Source of the DNA: Anthoceros angustus
Lineage: Eukaryota > Streptophyta > Anthocerotopsida > Anthocerotales > Anthocerotaceae
Assembly (NCBI GenBank): GCA_010909165.1
Contig: MU008158.1
Span: forward strand, 2,815,478-2,879,477
Length of the DNA stretch: 64,000 nucleotides
Direction of reading: 5' to 3'
Part shown: piece by piece, positions 12,281 through 27,954 of the stretch
Layout: the number at the start of each line of letters is the position of its first letter
Numbering within the stretch: the stretch's first letter is position 1
The notes under the pieces: model-generated
The model's database searches: none
Told to the model about the DNA's origin: nothing
Seen by the model: only the letters and a program-made list of their open reading frames with translations
Program-made: the position numbers and the translations under genes

Positions 12281-13010
12281 GCAGATGGTTGATAACCACC
12301 CGCATGAAGTTTGGAGCAACTGCACATATTTTCTTTTAAAATTTCTCTCATACAGAGCCATAAAACCGATGCATGCAGATGTGTTGTAATTCCATCTCTC
12401 ATCCAACTATGTCAACTCCCAAGCTATCCATGGTAGATGGGGTAAATCCTCATCTTCTTATTCTGTATTCAAAGGAGAGCTACAAACATTATTCTAATGA
12501 TTCTCGGTTTATCACTAAATGTCCAATCCGACAGGTGCCGCTAGGTGATAAAAAGTTAATAGGTACTTGACTAAGCATCTGACCGGGTCCTTTCAGGGAT
12601 TCAAACTGCAGCATGGGTCAGTAGGGGACAACATGGCGAGTAGGTTAGGCTCACATTCCCAACGGCAGGACAATGAGCTTAGATAGCTTGGGTCAATAGG
12701 GTACAGATCTCTTCACCTTCTACAATAGCCTAGGCCGCCAGCTTGGTTTAAAGGTAGGAATACCCGGCACGAGAAGAGAGCTTCCGCACCCACAAGTGGG
12801 AAAACATTAGAGCACCAGGAAGCACAATACCTGAAGCCTGCAAGATAGTGGGAGGCTGTGACCGGCAGAGAAGCCTTATTGTGAAAGCGGACAACTAGAC
12901 CGAGAACGCGAAAACTCTTGTAGCATCCTGCAGGGAGATGCAGCCACATCGCGACAGCAAACATTCCATTGCTGGACGTCAACTGTATTCAACATGCTCT
13001 CGGGAAAATG

Positions 13011-16726
<3,716 letters not shown>

Positions 16727-17907
16727 AGCTCTGTTGCCAGATGCAGGGCCCGGGAGCGCAATTCGCACAGGGGGGAGGGGACTCGGAAGTTCGTTGGTTC
16801 AGTCTTTTAAGAACGCATTGAGCCACATCTTCTTCTCCTCTCCCCAGGCTGAAGGGCATTTGAGCAACGTTTTGCGTTGTGGCCACAAAAGCCTCCCATC
16901 CTAGCCGATCGCACGTTTATGTGGCTCAGCAAGTGTCCACCTGCTTAGGTGATCGGTTCGGGGAAGCAAGTACAGGTACATACGCAAGTCCCATTAAATA
17001 TATATTTTCCCGTTATTGTGCACTGTACATACCGACATATCCTACCACACAAAGCGTAAACGTCATGGAGAGATTATACACATGTAGCCGCCACGTGCTC
17101 CGGAATGCGCCTGCGATCTGGTCTTGGCACGCTCGGCCACCCGCCATGGCGCACATGCTCCATTCCCTCTGCCTTGCCACAAACATGTTCGTGAACGTTG
17201 TCCGCAACGTAAGGTGCTTCGGGAAAGTACGGCACCAATGCTGTGAGTGGCCGGCGGGCTGAACTTGAATCTGGTCTAGTAGGATCCCTTTTCACGCTCT
17301 TGAAGGGCGTCACACGTTACCCCGCGGCCTCCTTCTCGGAAAGGCCCGCTCAGAACGAGCCCCGTTGGGCGTTTTTCGGTTATAAAATATTTCAAAATAT
17401 ACATAGCAATCCCTCACCAGGATTTTGAGAGAGGGCACTAATTGATGGGCCTCACACACAGCAAGACACTAGAGACTGCACAGACGAGGGCATCATGTTT
17501 ATATCAGGTGGTAGGGCCATGACCCTGGGAGATGGGTAACACCGCATACCACATATGCTCGGAGATGAATGGCACCCCATCCAAGCACCGATCCGTCCTT
17601 TATATGTTTAACTATAGAGTTCCAACTAACTCATGTGTGGTGTCAAACAAACAGCATAACGTGGAGTAAACACAGGCGGAATCTATGCGTAAGGTAGGGA
17701 GAACACAACCAGCATAATGCAGGGTAAACACAACCAGAATCTCTATAATGCATAGAGCAAGTACGTATAGTTAGAATATACAAAATATAGGATAAATATA
17801 GGATATAGTTAGAATCCGCCAAGCACACTATGTGTGAACTTGCTAGATTGAGTCAACTAGCTCTTGCAATCGCAACAACGTGGAGGCGCTGCCTAACTGT
17901 GACTGGG
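16727..17907. other. Spacer upstream of NADP-MDH
   Basis: The part next to 16727 should be the NADP-MDH promoter and 5' UTR. A segment at about 17385-17460 resembles 6561-6700, probably a diverged repeat. AT-rich short repeats (ATATAGGATA-type) occur around 17770-17815. No coding exon is seen. Confidence 0.4.
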
Positions 17908-17912
17908 AGGCG
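17908..17912. repeat. Target-site duplication of the copia element, left
   Basis: AGGCG lies directly before the 5' LTR and is repeated directly after the 3' LTR at 25649-25653. Five bases is the usual length for Ty1-copia integration. Confidence 0.85.
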
Positions 17913-18139
17913 TGTTGGAGCCATAGCGCTACGGAGGGAAGCTTCGTTCCCGTTCAGTCATTAATGTTAGGGCACGTTTCGTGCGTGCGTAGAAGAATGT
18001 TTTAGTTGCCGGCGTGATTCCGTTCGTTACCTTTCACACTTATGATATCAGTTACAACCGCATCGAGACACTATAATGCAGACGTTCGGACTTAATCAAT
18101 CACTCTCATCGCTCACCTTCGCATCTTGCACCCGCTTTA
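17913..18139 (+). repeat. 5' LTR of the copia element
   Basis: It runs from TGTTGGAGCC to CACCCGCTTTA, so it starts TG but ends TA where the usual LTR end is CA. It matches the 3' LTR over its length with scattered small differences. Confidence 0.92.
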
Positions 18140-18150
18140 TGGTATCGAGC
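18140..18150 (+). promoter_or_regulatory. Primer-binding site of the copia element
   Basis: TGGTATCGAGC directly follows the 5' LTR. It resembles the usual plant copia site complementary to initiator tRNA-Met (TGGTATCAGAGC) with one A lost. Confidence 0.8.
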
Positions 18151-18690
18151 CGAAGGGCCAAGCGCCGTTCGGCATCGCCACGCCACGCGCTGGTGTCCTG
18201 AGCTTCCCAATGGCGGTGCGGAAGAACGGCAATCGGCAAGAAGATCCTAAAACTGCAAGATGCCTAAGCGTACCCGGCTTCTTCCTCTCCATGGGTAGGC
18301 GCCTCCCGTCGGCGGTCATTTGCGGGGCGCATCAAAGAGATGAGGCGCACCTTCAACATTAGGCCTCGTCACGCATCGCCCATCGAACCGACCACACGGG
18401 ACTTCATTCTCTTCCACCACGCTCTCCCGCGATGTTTTGCTAACCGCATGTCTGCAGATTCGGCGCTTCGGAGATTCCACCAAGCCAACTTTGTTCTCTA
18501 CTAGAGTCATCACCATCAAGATCTCGAACCAAATCACGAATTGAACTCACAAATCGAGTCACTTCACCGCATTAGAAAATTTATCTCGGCATTAGATACT
18601 AGTGCCAATAGCTCACCTCATGCGTAGCAGCTATATATGCTCGCCTTTGATCCCTTAACAACCACAAAGAAATACTAAGAAGCAAACAAT

Positions 18691-19180
18691 CATGGGAGCA
18701 GTTGTGAACACCACCAAAATCGAATTAGTGGCCGGTTTAGCGGAATCGATTTGTGATGTGGAAGATGAGAGTCACCGCTCGCTCAAGAGCATGACCTGAT
18801 GGAGATTGTCGACGGCACACTCCCCGTGCCTGGACCCAACACCAACCCTGTTGGAACATCCGACTTAATTGCGGCATGGAACAAGAGAGACAAGCGCGCA
18901 CGCAATCTCCTCATATCTGCACTTGATAAAAGTATGCTTCAGCACACACAGAGTACCAAAGACGCTCACGGCATCTGGAAGATATTTAACGATATGTTCC
19001 AAGCCCAAGACTCCATGTCACTAGTGAGCGCCACGAGATTGTTTTACCAGCTCGGGATGAAGGACACGGAGAGTGTTGAGCAAAGACGTCGGCAATTTCC
19101 AAGCGGCAAGAAGAGCGCGACTAGCCGCCCGGCACCACGATCACGGAACACCAAGCTGTAATACTTCCGACATCCCCGCC
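18691..19180 (+). pseudogene. Copia gag remnant
   Basis: After a leader of about 540 bases, an ATG at 18691 opens a gag-like frame that stops within about 35 codons and resumes in another frame. The segment with AAWNKRDKRARNLLISALDK and later IWKIFNDMFQAQ is typical of copia gag (UBN2-type). Frameshifts interrupt it several times. No intact zinc knuckle was seen. Confidence 0.8.
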
Positions 19181-19653
19181 GCATCTTACGGGACTTTCGT
19201 CGGCTCGAATTCCATCATCGGACAATCGGCAAAAGCATTGCGGTGGAGGTGCCAAGCGGACACGTTCTCCGAAATCGTTGGAGCTTTACTTGAGGAGGAA
19301 TCGAGCCGTGGCTCCAATTCAAGCGGCCAAGGTAGCACCAATCACGCACTCTTCACTTCGAGGCCGAGGCGGTCGAAGAGGCAGAGGACGCGTAATTTTC
19401 AAACCGCCGCTCTTACGACTCACAATGCATGCACCGGAGGCTACAACAAAAACAATCGAATGGTCGAAAAGGACCAGCAAAGGACCACCTGGCGGATCCG
19501 GGCCATTTCGAGTACGAATGCAGGAAGAAACAATCAGGAGAACCTCGCCGTGACTCACCCGAAGCAGTCGAACACTAATGACTCCCAAGCCCCCACCAGT
19601 AATTCAATCTTAGTCTGCTTGATGTCGACCAGATCGACGATTGTCGATGGTTC

Positions 19654-22455
19654 CTGGATTCGAGCAACTACTCACATTTGCGGAGGCGAGGATATGTTCA
19701 CATCCTATCATAATGTCCTCTTGACCGGCATGTCACCTTGGTGACGACTCACTCCTGTCCAAAGCCGGTGAAGTTGCATTGAGACTCTCTAATGGCGAAT
19801 CCCTCATCATCAATGGAGTGCTTCACGTACACCGCAATGACCAAGAACACGCTATCGGTGAGGAAATTGGCCACGAGCACGACCTCATAATTACTTTTCA
19901 AGGCAACCACCGCACAATTCATGATTCAAGGATAAACATCGATCGCACTTGCACACGGCCTACCTTACAACGACCAGATCTGAACATACGGTCTTCTTCA
20001 TCACTTGTCGCCGATACCATCATCGATTTCTCACGGAACACCTGCTATGGCATTGCAAGGCGGGCCATATAAATCCAGCGTTATTTGGAAGCCTTTGCCA
20101 ACCACCTTGTACAAGGATCCGGTCAACATTAAATCCGGTAAGGATTTCTTACGTGAGATCTGCAAGTACTCCAAGTTGACCCAACTCCTTTTAAAGATCC
20201 TTCACCAACAAGAGCTCGACGACTGAGATCAGACACTCCGACATCTGCAATGAGCACACAGTTTGGGGCCACTCTTACTTCCTTACTTTTATGGAATGAA
20301 TGGGCAGTACTCCACATTTATTTCTTGCGCCACAAGGATGAGGCCCTCACAGTTCCAAGAGTTTGTGTTAGCGAGCGACAAAGCGGTTTTCAAGTGCACT
20401 CTCCGCGGCGACAATGGTGGAGAATACACAAGTGCGACTTTTAATGAGTTCTGCCGATCCAAAGGGATCCTCCGCCAACTTCATGCCATACACTCCTTCT
20501 CGAACCCCTATGCGAGCGACTCAATAGATCACTTCTTGAGATTTCTCGCTCCATTAAGCTCTCCGCCTCTCTCGAGGCTCTTGGGCAGTACTCCAAGTTG
20601 ACCAACTACCTTAAAAGCAGGCTTCCTACTAAAGAGCTGCCAGCACTACACCTTTTGAACTGGATGTAACAAACCTAGAATCTCCCATCTTCGCATCTTG
20701 GTAGTCCCGCTTTTGCCCATATACGGATGCCACCCGTAAGAAATGGGACGACAAAAGTCGCAAGCTTCTCTTCATTGGCTACTCGGATCAAGTAAAAGCC
20801 TACCGTCTCATCAACCCACTACTAGAGGTAATCCTTTCCGCAGTTGTTCATTTCCATGAATCCCATGTCCTCAACACCTATCTTACCTCCTGTCTACCTC
20901 TCTTCCCCACCGGTATCTCGGCCTCCTACCTTGACTAATTTTCCCTTGCCCTTGAGGGGCCACATCTCACTCTGAAGAAGAAGAAGGCGATATGCAAGCT
21001 CAAGAGGAAACTCGGCTCATTCACCCGTTCTGGCCCTACTCAAGCACCTCTGTTCTGGATTCGAGCAACTACTCACATTTGCGGAGGCGAGGATATGTTC
21101 ACATCCTATCATAATGTCCTCTTGACCGGCATGTCACCTTGGTGACGACTCACTCCTGTCACCGTGAAGTTGCATTGAGACTCTCTAATGGCGAATCCCT
21201 CATCATCAATGGAGTGCTTCACGACTGCAATGACCAAGAACCGCTATCGGTGAGGAAATTGGCCACGAGCACGACCTCATAATTACTTTTCAAGGCAACC
21301 ACTGCACAATTCATGATTCGAAGGATAAACATCGCACTTGCACACGGCCTACCTTACAACGACCAGATCTGAACATACGGTCTTCTTCATCACTTGTCGC
21401 CGATACCATCATCGATTTCTCACAAGAACACCGCTATGGCATTGCAAGGCGGGCCATATAAATCCAGCGTTATTTGGAAGCCTTTGCCAACCCCGCCTTG
21501 TACAAGGATCCAACAACATTAAATCCGGTAAGGATTTCTTCCGTGAGATCTGCAAGTACTCCAAGTTGACCCAACTCCTTTTAAAGATCCTTCACCAACA
21601 AGAGCTCGACGACTTGAGACTCAGACACTCCGACATCTCGCGCCCAATGAGCACACAGTTTGGGGCCACTCTTACTTCCTTACTTTTATGGACGAATGGA
21701 GCAGTACTCCACATTTATTTCTTGCGCCACAAGGATGAGGCCCTCACCGGTTCCAAGAGTTTGTGTTAGCGAGCGACAAACTGGTTTTCAAGTCTGCACT
21801 CTCCGCGGCGACAATGGTGGAGAATACACAAGTGCGACTTTTAATGAGTTCTGCCGATCCAAAGGGATCCTCCGCCAACTTCATGCCATACACTCCTTCT
21901 CGAACCCCTATGCGAGCGACTCAATAGATCACTTCTTGAGATTTCTCGCTCCATTAAGCTCTCCGCCTCTCTCGAGGCTCTTGGGCAGTACTCCAAGTTG
22001 ACCAACTACCTTAAAAGCAGGCTTCCTACTAAAGAGCTGCCAGCACTACACCTTTTGAACTGGATGTAACAAACCTAGAATCTCCCATCTTCGCATCTTG
22101 GTAGTCCCGCTTTGCCCATATACGGATGCCACCCGTAAGAAATGGGACGACAAAAGTCGCAAGCTTCTCTTCATTGGCTACTCGGATCAAGTAAAAGCCT
22201 ACCGTCTCATCAACCCGGCTACTAGAGGTAATCCTTTCCGCAGTTGTTCATTTCCATGAATCCCATGTCCTCAACACCTATCTTACCTCCTGTCTACCTC
22301 TCTTCCCCACCGGTATCTACGGCCTCCTACCTTGACTAATTTTCCCTTGCCCTTGAGGGGCCACATCTCACTCTGAAGAAGAAGAAGGCGATATGCAAGC
22401 TCAAGAGGAAACTCGGCTCATTCACCCGTTCTGGCCCTACTCAAGCACCTCTGTT
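19654..22455. repeat. 1.4-kb internal tandem duplication in the copia element
   Basis: Copy A (19654-21054) and copy B (21055-22455) are nearly identical, both about 1401 bases. They run from the protease-like segment through the integrase and the start of the connector. Differences are mostly 1-12 base indels, not substitutions. Confidence 0.88.
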
Positions 22456-23640
22456 ATCTGGATATACCATATACGGATATACCACATATACCAACTATTC
22501 CATATCCAAGCCCCACCACTATCCCAGCTCGGTATTACCACCGAGACCTCGAGGTGCATCCTTCCACAACCAGCAGGATAATGAGGTACATCCACGAACG
22601 AACCACCACCTCTTAGGCGATCTACTCGCCATAGACCACCTAGCCATCAATGGAGACATCCACCCCTTGTCCCTAGAGACTCCTTTTCTGCCAAGAGCCT
22701 ATTCCACCTCTGAAGCACTAGTTCCCGCTCAAGCCCGGCTGACAATAATCTTGACCAGTGCATTGCATCAAGCCACATCGACTTGAGATTTCGCCCATTC
22801 GAAGCTCTCCGCCTCTCGAGGCTCGGGTCAAGCAAGAGCTACCAACTACCTTAAAAGCAGGCTTCCTACTAAAGAGCTGCCAGCACTACACCTTTTGAAC
22901 GGATGTAACAAACCTAGAATCTCCCATCTTCGCATCTTGGTAGTCCCGCTTTGCCCATATACCGATGCCACCAGAAGAAATGGGACGACAAAAGTCGCAA
23001 GCTTCTCTTCATTGGCTACTCGATCAAGTAAAAGCCTACCGTCTAATCAACCCACTACTAGAGAGGTAATCCTTTCCGCAGTTGTTCATTTCCATGAATC
23101 CCATGTCCTCAACACCTATCTTACCTCCTGTCTACCTCTCTTCCCCACCCAGATCTCCGGCCTCCTACCTTCACTAATTTTCCCTTGCCCTTGAGGGGCC
23201 ACATCTCACTACGAAGAAGAAGAAGACGATATGCAAGCTCAAGAGGAAACTCAGCTCATTCACCCCGTTCCTGGCCCAGCTACTCAAGCACCTCCTGTTA
23301 TACCGGATATACCAGCTATACCAGATATACCACATATACCAGCTATTCCAGCTATCCAAGCCCCACCAGCTATCCCAGCAGCTCAGGTATTACCACCAGA
23401 CGACCTCGAGGTGCATCCTTCTGTCCACAACCAGCAGGATAATGAGGTACACATCCCTGAACCTGAACCACCACCTCTTAGGCGATCTACTCGCCATAGA
23501 CCACCTAGCCATCAATGGAGACATCCACCCCTTGTCCCTAGAGACTCCTTTTCTCGCCAAGAGCCTATTCCACCTCTGAAGCACTAGTTCCGCTCAAGCC
23601 CGACAATAATGTCGACCCAAGATGATTGCATTGCATCAAG
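21950..23640. repeat. About 0.84-kb second tandem duplication in the copia element
   Basis: The segment from about 21950 to 22790 (the end of copy B and the connector) recurs at about 22795-23640. In the later copy the proline/isoleucine repeat and the following segment are longer and cleaner, and many short pieces missing from the first copy are present. Confidence 0.82.
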
Positions 23641-25407
23641 CCCTCACAAGAATTGAGATGCAGGATGTACACCGCAAGCATAGAAGAAGCCCTTAGCATA
23701 CAGATGGAAGGCTTAGTTCAATCGAATATGACTCCTAATTGCCAACAAAACTTGGAAACTTATCGACCTCCCTGGCAAGCCGTTTCCTGCAAATGGACCT
23801 TGAAGGAAACTCAACTCGATGGGACTGTTTCAGATACAAGTCTAGACTGGTAGCCCGAGGTTTCACCAGTGCAGTTTCACTATGAAGAAAGCAGTTGTTT
23901 AGTCCGTTGTCAAGGCAACTTCGATAAGGATACTACTAGCTTTTGTCGCTCACCACCACCACCGTATATACACCGGTGAGCGTAAAGCTTTTCTTTACGG
24001 AACCCTACATGAGGACATCTACATGTTACCACTGTGGTTTGTTAAAGACAAGGTGTGTAAATTGCTCAAATCCATCTATGGATTAAAGCAATCGGCACAA
24101 GTGTGGAATGAGACGGTGGCGATACGAAGAAGTGTGGCTTTGCCCTCTCATCTCGACACCGTGTTTACATCACGAGAACCAACAATGATTTGCAATTGTC
24201 ACCTTATATGAGCGATAATTTCATTTTCGGCAACGAAGTAATACAATATGTGAAAGATCCATTATCAAGGAGTCTGACGTTGTTGACATGGGACCTCTAC
24301 GCTATGCTCTCGAATGCAGTTTGAATTCAAGGAAGAAGATCACACCTTTTCATCCACCAAGAGCATTATGTCATACAACTCTGGAAAGGTTCAACTCAAG
24401 GACGCCAAGCCGGTTTCCACGCCAATTGCCTCTGGAGAAAAGGTATCAGCTGAGGACAGTCCCAGCACTCCTGAAGAAGTGCAGGAGATGAGGAGCATCC
24501 CCTACAGTGAGGCTGTCGGAAGTTTACTTTATCTATCGATCTGGACAAGGCCGGACATATCACAAGCAGTGAATATAGTGTCCAGATATCTCTCTAATCC
24601 GGGGAAGGCGCACTGGACCTGCGTCAAGAGGATTCTCCGTTATTTGAAAAAGACAAAATCATACGGGCTGCTATATAGTGCTGACCACTCATCCAAGCTT
24701 ATTCTTACCTCCTTTCGGATGCAGTTAGGCGACCCGGCGGAGATCAAGCTGCCCCTCATGATTATCAGCGGTACCTCGTGGGCTGCAAGAAGATGCGGAC
24801 CATTTGCACTTCATCCAGGCGGTATGCGGCCGACCTTAGCGACCAAGGAGATACTTTGGATTCGTCAATTCCTACAAGACATTCATGAGAAGCGGGATGA
24901 GGCAACTCGGTGTATTGCGACAACCAACAAGAATAGCTATGACACACAATCCGATTTTGCGAGGACCAAGCACGTGGACATTCGGCATCATTTTATCCGG
25001 CAAGTGGTGGCGAACAATCAAATCTCATTATGCTACATAAGTACAAGCGACAACACCGCAGACCACGACAAAGGGACTTCCCAAGGCACTTCACGACAAG
25101 CATGTCGAAGGTATCGGTGGTGAATAGAAAGCGTGTCGGGCATCGGTGATCGGAAGAAGGGAGCCCCTAGTCACTTGACACCACAAAGACGAACTCCTTG
25201 TTCCAGTATTTCGATCCATTGCTCACAACTTCGACTTTTCACCACTCCGTTCTTGTGTACTCCTTTTGCTTGAGACTTTCAATCGCTTATAATCACCTTT
25301 CGGATTATGTGACTGCAAGTTTGGAGACCACGGAGATTGGAGTACGCTGCTGAAGGCCAAGTTGAGACCACGGTGGCGATGAGGCAATCGGATGCAAGTG
25401 GCGAATC

Positions 25408-25420
25408 GCGGCGAGGGGAG
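25408..25420 (+). promoter_or_regulatory. Polypurine tract of the copia element
   Basis: The purine-rich GCGGCGAGGGGAG ends directly at the start of the 3' LTR, the position expected for the plus-strand primer. Confidence 0.7.
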
Positions 25421-25648
25421 TGTTGGAGCCATGGCGCTACGGAGGAAGCTTCGTTCCCGTTCGATCATTAATGTTAGACGCGTTTCGTGCGTGCGTAGAA
25501 GAATGTTTTAGTTGCGGGCCGGTTCGTTCGTTACCTTTCACACTTATGATGTCAGCGGTTACAACCGCACTGAGACACTATAAGTACAGACGTTCAGACT
25601 TAATCAATCACTCTCATCGCTCACCTTTCGCATCTTGCACCCGCTTTA
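25421..25648 (+). repeat. 3' LTR of the copia element
   Basis: It begins TGTTGGAGCC, ends CCGCTTTA, and is followed by the AGGCG target-site duplication at 25649-25653. Confidence 0.92.
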
Positions 25649-25653
25649 AGGCG

Positions 25654-26382
25654 GTGGGTGGAATTTGCTCCCAAAGCAAGGAATGTAATTGATGAAGTTC
25701 TACAACTGCCGTGTGAATTGAGGAAGGCCCCAAGAGACCTCCCCTAGGCCTGCTTACTCCCCATCCCACGAGGCCAAGACCTCCACTTCTTTAAGAGCAA
25801 GAGAATGGAGTTTGTCCACCACCACCTCCTGAACAGCAGGGAGGCTGGGGAGCGACGGGTCTATCCCCATGCTGACGATATGGTCAATCTCCTCAATGAG
25901 GATAGAGACATCCTTGAGGGATGACCAACATGCTAAGAAGAAGGCCCTCAGGAGGGTTACAGCCGAAACAAAAGCTTTCACATTTAATTCCTAACCCCCC
26001 ACGTGTACAACCCCTTTTCCATCTCAGAGTTAATGGCGGGGGACTCCCGACACAACATGAAAGCTTGGACGGGGAAAGGAGCAATAGACTTCAAAGTAGG
26101 AGATATCGAAGTAGAAGCCAACACGTTCGCCTTCACCAAATCAGGCCCATTTGCTTGTAGATTTTTCTCTTCACCTCTCGGAAGACCTGGCGGAGATAAA
26201 TTTTGGAGATTCGTGTGTGATATGAATCTAGGGGTATGGTGGCAGCTGTCTTCTCTAGCGCTGTGGATGCAGTCCCATCTCAGGCACATATGGGTGCAGT
26301 CTTCTCAGGCGCAGAGGGAGGGAATAAGAAGGAACTTTCCTGTTCTCACTACCCTTGTCCTCTATGTCCTCCCGCATTCCCA
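25654..26382. other. Spacer after the copia element
   Basis: Short open frames occur on both strands (for example minus 25754-25981) but none shows a recognisable domain or a splice pattern. I see no gene here. Confidence 0.4.
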
Positions 26383-26925
26383 TCCCCATGCGTACTATAG
26401 TATGAGGATGTATCCTTAGTGAACACTGGCCCCTCCTCTACTCGATAATTGCCTTTCTAAAACTTTATATAGATTATTGAGATTGACAATCTCGCATGGA
26501 AATCCGGAGGAAAAGGCAAGTTGGTAAGGTGAAGGTGAAGTAGTAGTCGAAACCCTGTCCGCCGAAGTCTCATCTCCAACTTGTTCTATGTATTGTTCTA
26601 TACATTCTTCGGCATCCCCATCCCCATCCCCATCCCCATGTGTACTACTAGGATGTATCCTTAGTTCACTGGCCCCTCCTCTACTCGATAATTGCATTTC
26701 TAAAGTGTAGACTATCAAGGTTGGCAATCTCGTATCGAAATCCGGGGGAAAAGGAAGGTTGGCAAGGTAAAGGTGAAGTTGTAGTCAAAACCCTCTCCAT
26801 CTCCGGGAGAAAAGGGAGGTTGGCAAGGTGAAGGTGAAGTTGTAGTCGAAACCCTCTCCGCCGAAGTCTCGATCTCCAACTTGTTCTACGTATTGTTCTA
26901 TACATTCTTCGACTTGTTCCAAATT
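26383..26925. repeat. About 250-bp tandem repeat, two units
   Basis: Units start near 26383 and 26633. They share GGATGTATCCTTAGT, GGCCCCTCCTCTACTCGATA and CCGCCGAAGTCTC with TTGTTCTA-GTATTG. Unit 1 ends in a run of CCCCAT hexamers (26611-26638). Unit 2 contains a further internal duplication of the GGGAGGTTGGCAAGGTGAAG segment. Confidence 0.88.
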
Positions 26926-27032
26926 TTAAAATTCCGGTGCGCTGTAACATTGACAACATTCCGGATCCCTCGCGGGCAAATGGGCAAAGGACAACATCCT
27001 TTCGGATCTCAGATACAGAGCACTTGATGACA

Positions 27033-27214
27033 GGACACTTGATGCTTATGCATACAAGAAGAGGGGAGTGGGTTTGTCAGGAATTATATGGGTATTCGGC
27101 AGTATTCTGGCCACTGAATAGTATTATGGATATTTCACCAGAATACTGCTGAATACCCACAATTCCAGACAAATCCACTCCCCCGTCGCTGAATGCATAA
27201 GCATCAAAGTGTCC
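27033..27214. repeat. Foldback inverted repeat, arms about 77 bp
   Basis: The left arm 27033-27110 (GGACACTTGATGCTTATGCA to AGTATTCTGG) is the inverted match of the right arm 27138-27214, with a 27-base loop and a modest number of mismatches. There is no coding potential. It could be a foldback or MITE-type element, and its transcript would form a long hairpin. Outside the arms GATACAG on the left and CTGTATC on the right extend the symmetry, with a 13-base insertion on the left. Confidence 0.88.
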
Positions 27215-27750
27215 TGTATCGGAAACGATCCCGGTGGTTTTCGCCTACCTCCTACGTGTTAAAAGTTGTAAGAGTGTTGAATAGTGAGAAAAATAAGGAA
27301 TGGTTTGAGGCATTTTTGGCGTTACCTATTTGTAAAGGGCCAAACGGGAAGGCAAAGTTTCGGGCACGCGAGAAAGGAGAGGAGACGGATTAGTGCGGGC
27401 ACGCGGCGCGACAAGAGTGGCGAGCTTTGAAAAGTTGGATGTGGGCAAGCATCTTCGACCGAGGTTGGAAATTTTTGAAAACCAAGCAGGAAAGAAGGAC
27501 TTTACTTGGATGTAGTCATGAGCGAACGGTAAAGGCCGGATTTGTTTCGAAAAGACGTCATAGTGTGTGTGCATGCTTCCGATCCACGGCTGCATCCACA
27601 CTAGGCACAAGTTAACCAGACGGTCCCTTGCTGAAACACGCAGCCAACGTGGCAGTACCTGATTACCGCGTGGAAAATCACAACGAGGCCAGGTCACCAG
27701 GGGTAACAGCAAGCGGCGGGCAGGATCTGTCACAGGCGCCTGCCTACCTC

Positions 27751-27850
27751 ACACCTCTCTCTCTTTTTCTTCTCTCTCTTCTCCGGGGCCCTTCCCTTCC
27801 TTCTCATTCCCCATGCCTCGCCTTGCCTTGCGTTCCTTTCCTTCCACTCT
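27751..27850 (+). promoter_or_regulatory. CT-rich leader of the Mei2-like gene
   Basis: About 100 bases of the sense strand are almost purely C and T (CTCTCTCTTTTTCTTCTCTC and similar). This is the composition of pyrimidine patches around plant transcription starts and in 5' leaders, and it lies about 100-200 bases upstream of the ATG at 27955. An in-frame upstream ATG at 27628 is probably not used. Confidence 0.5.
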
Positions 27851-27954
27851 CTTCTCCTGTGGTGCGCTTTCCAAGGTGGGCTCCTCTGCACCCGCGCGCC
27901 CTCCGCCTTCCCGCTCTTCCAACCCGGCTCACATGGACTGAACGATTAAACACG

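Larger units (their letters stand above)
10941..13010. other. Repeat-rich spacer between the U-box gene and NADP-MDH
   Basis: I find no coding exon. Three small tandem arrays are listed separately. Around 12050-12215 the phrase AATTGGCATGTCC and the phrase GACCACTTTTGGGCTT recur several times. The end nearest 13010 should be the NADP-MDH 3' UTR. Confidence 0.5.
19590..25123 (+). pseudogene. Copia pol remnant (protease, integrase, RT, RNase H)
   Basis: Broken frames show, in order: a protease-like segment near 19650; a GAG-pre-integrase segment (LWHCKAGHINP) near 20040 and again near 21430; an integrase core segment (LRGDNGGEYTSATFNEFC) near 20400 and again near 21800; a proline/isoleucine-rich connector at about 23280-23400; and reverse transcriptase segments (SCKWTLKETQLDGTVS near 23780, LLKSIYGLKQSAQVWNE near 24060). 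The longest open piece, 24314-25123, covers the end of RT and a damaged RNase H (YSEAVGSLLYLSIWTRPDIS). No continuous polyprotein exists. Confidence 0.88.
17913..25648 (+). mobile_element. Ty1-copia LTR retrotransposon, decayed
   Basis: Two LTRs of 227 and 228 bases, a 5-bp target-site duplication, a primer-binding site resembling the initiator tRNA-Met type and a purine tract bound an element of about 7.7 kb. The order gag, protease, integrase, reverse transcriptase, RNase H is that of copia elements, not gypsy. Every coding region is broken by frameshifts and stops. Two successive tandem duplications enlarge the interior. The LTRs differ by several substitutions and small indels, so insertion is not very recent. 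It cannot move by itself as it stands. Confidence 0.95.

Noticed and set aside
17913-25648. Active retrotransposon or Ty3-gypsy element
   Set aside because: Integrase precedes reverse transcriptase, which is the copia order, and all frames are interrupted.
25754-26419. Small frames on both strands after the copia element
   Set aside because: No recognisable domain, no splice context and low-complexity surroundings.
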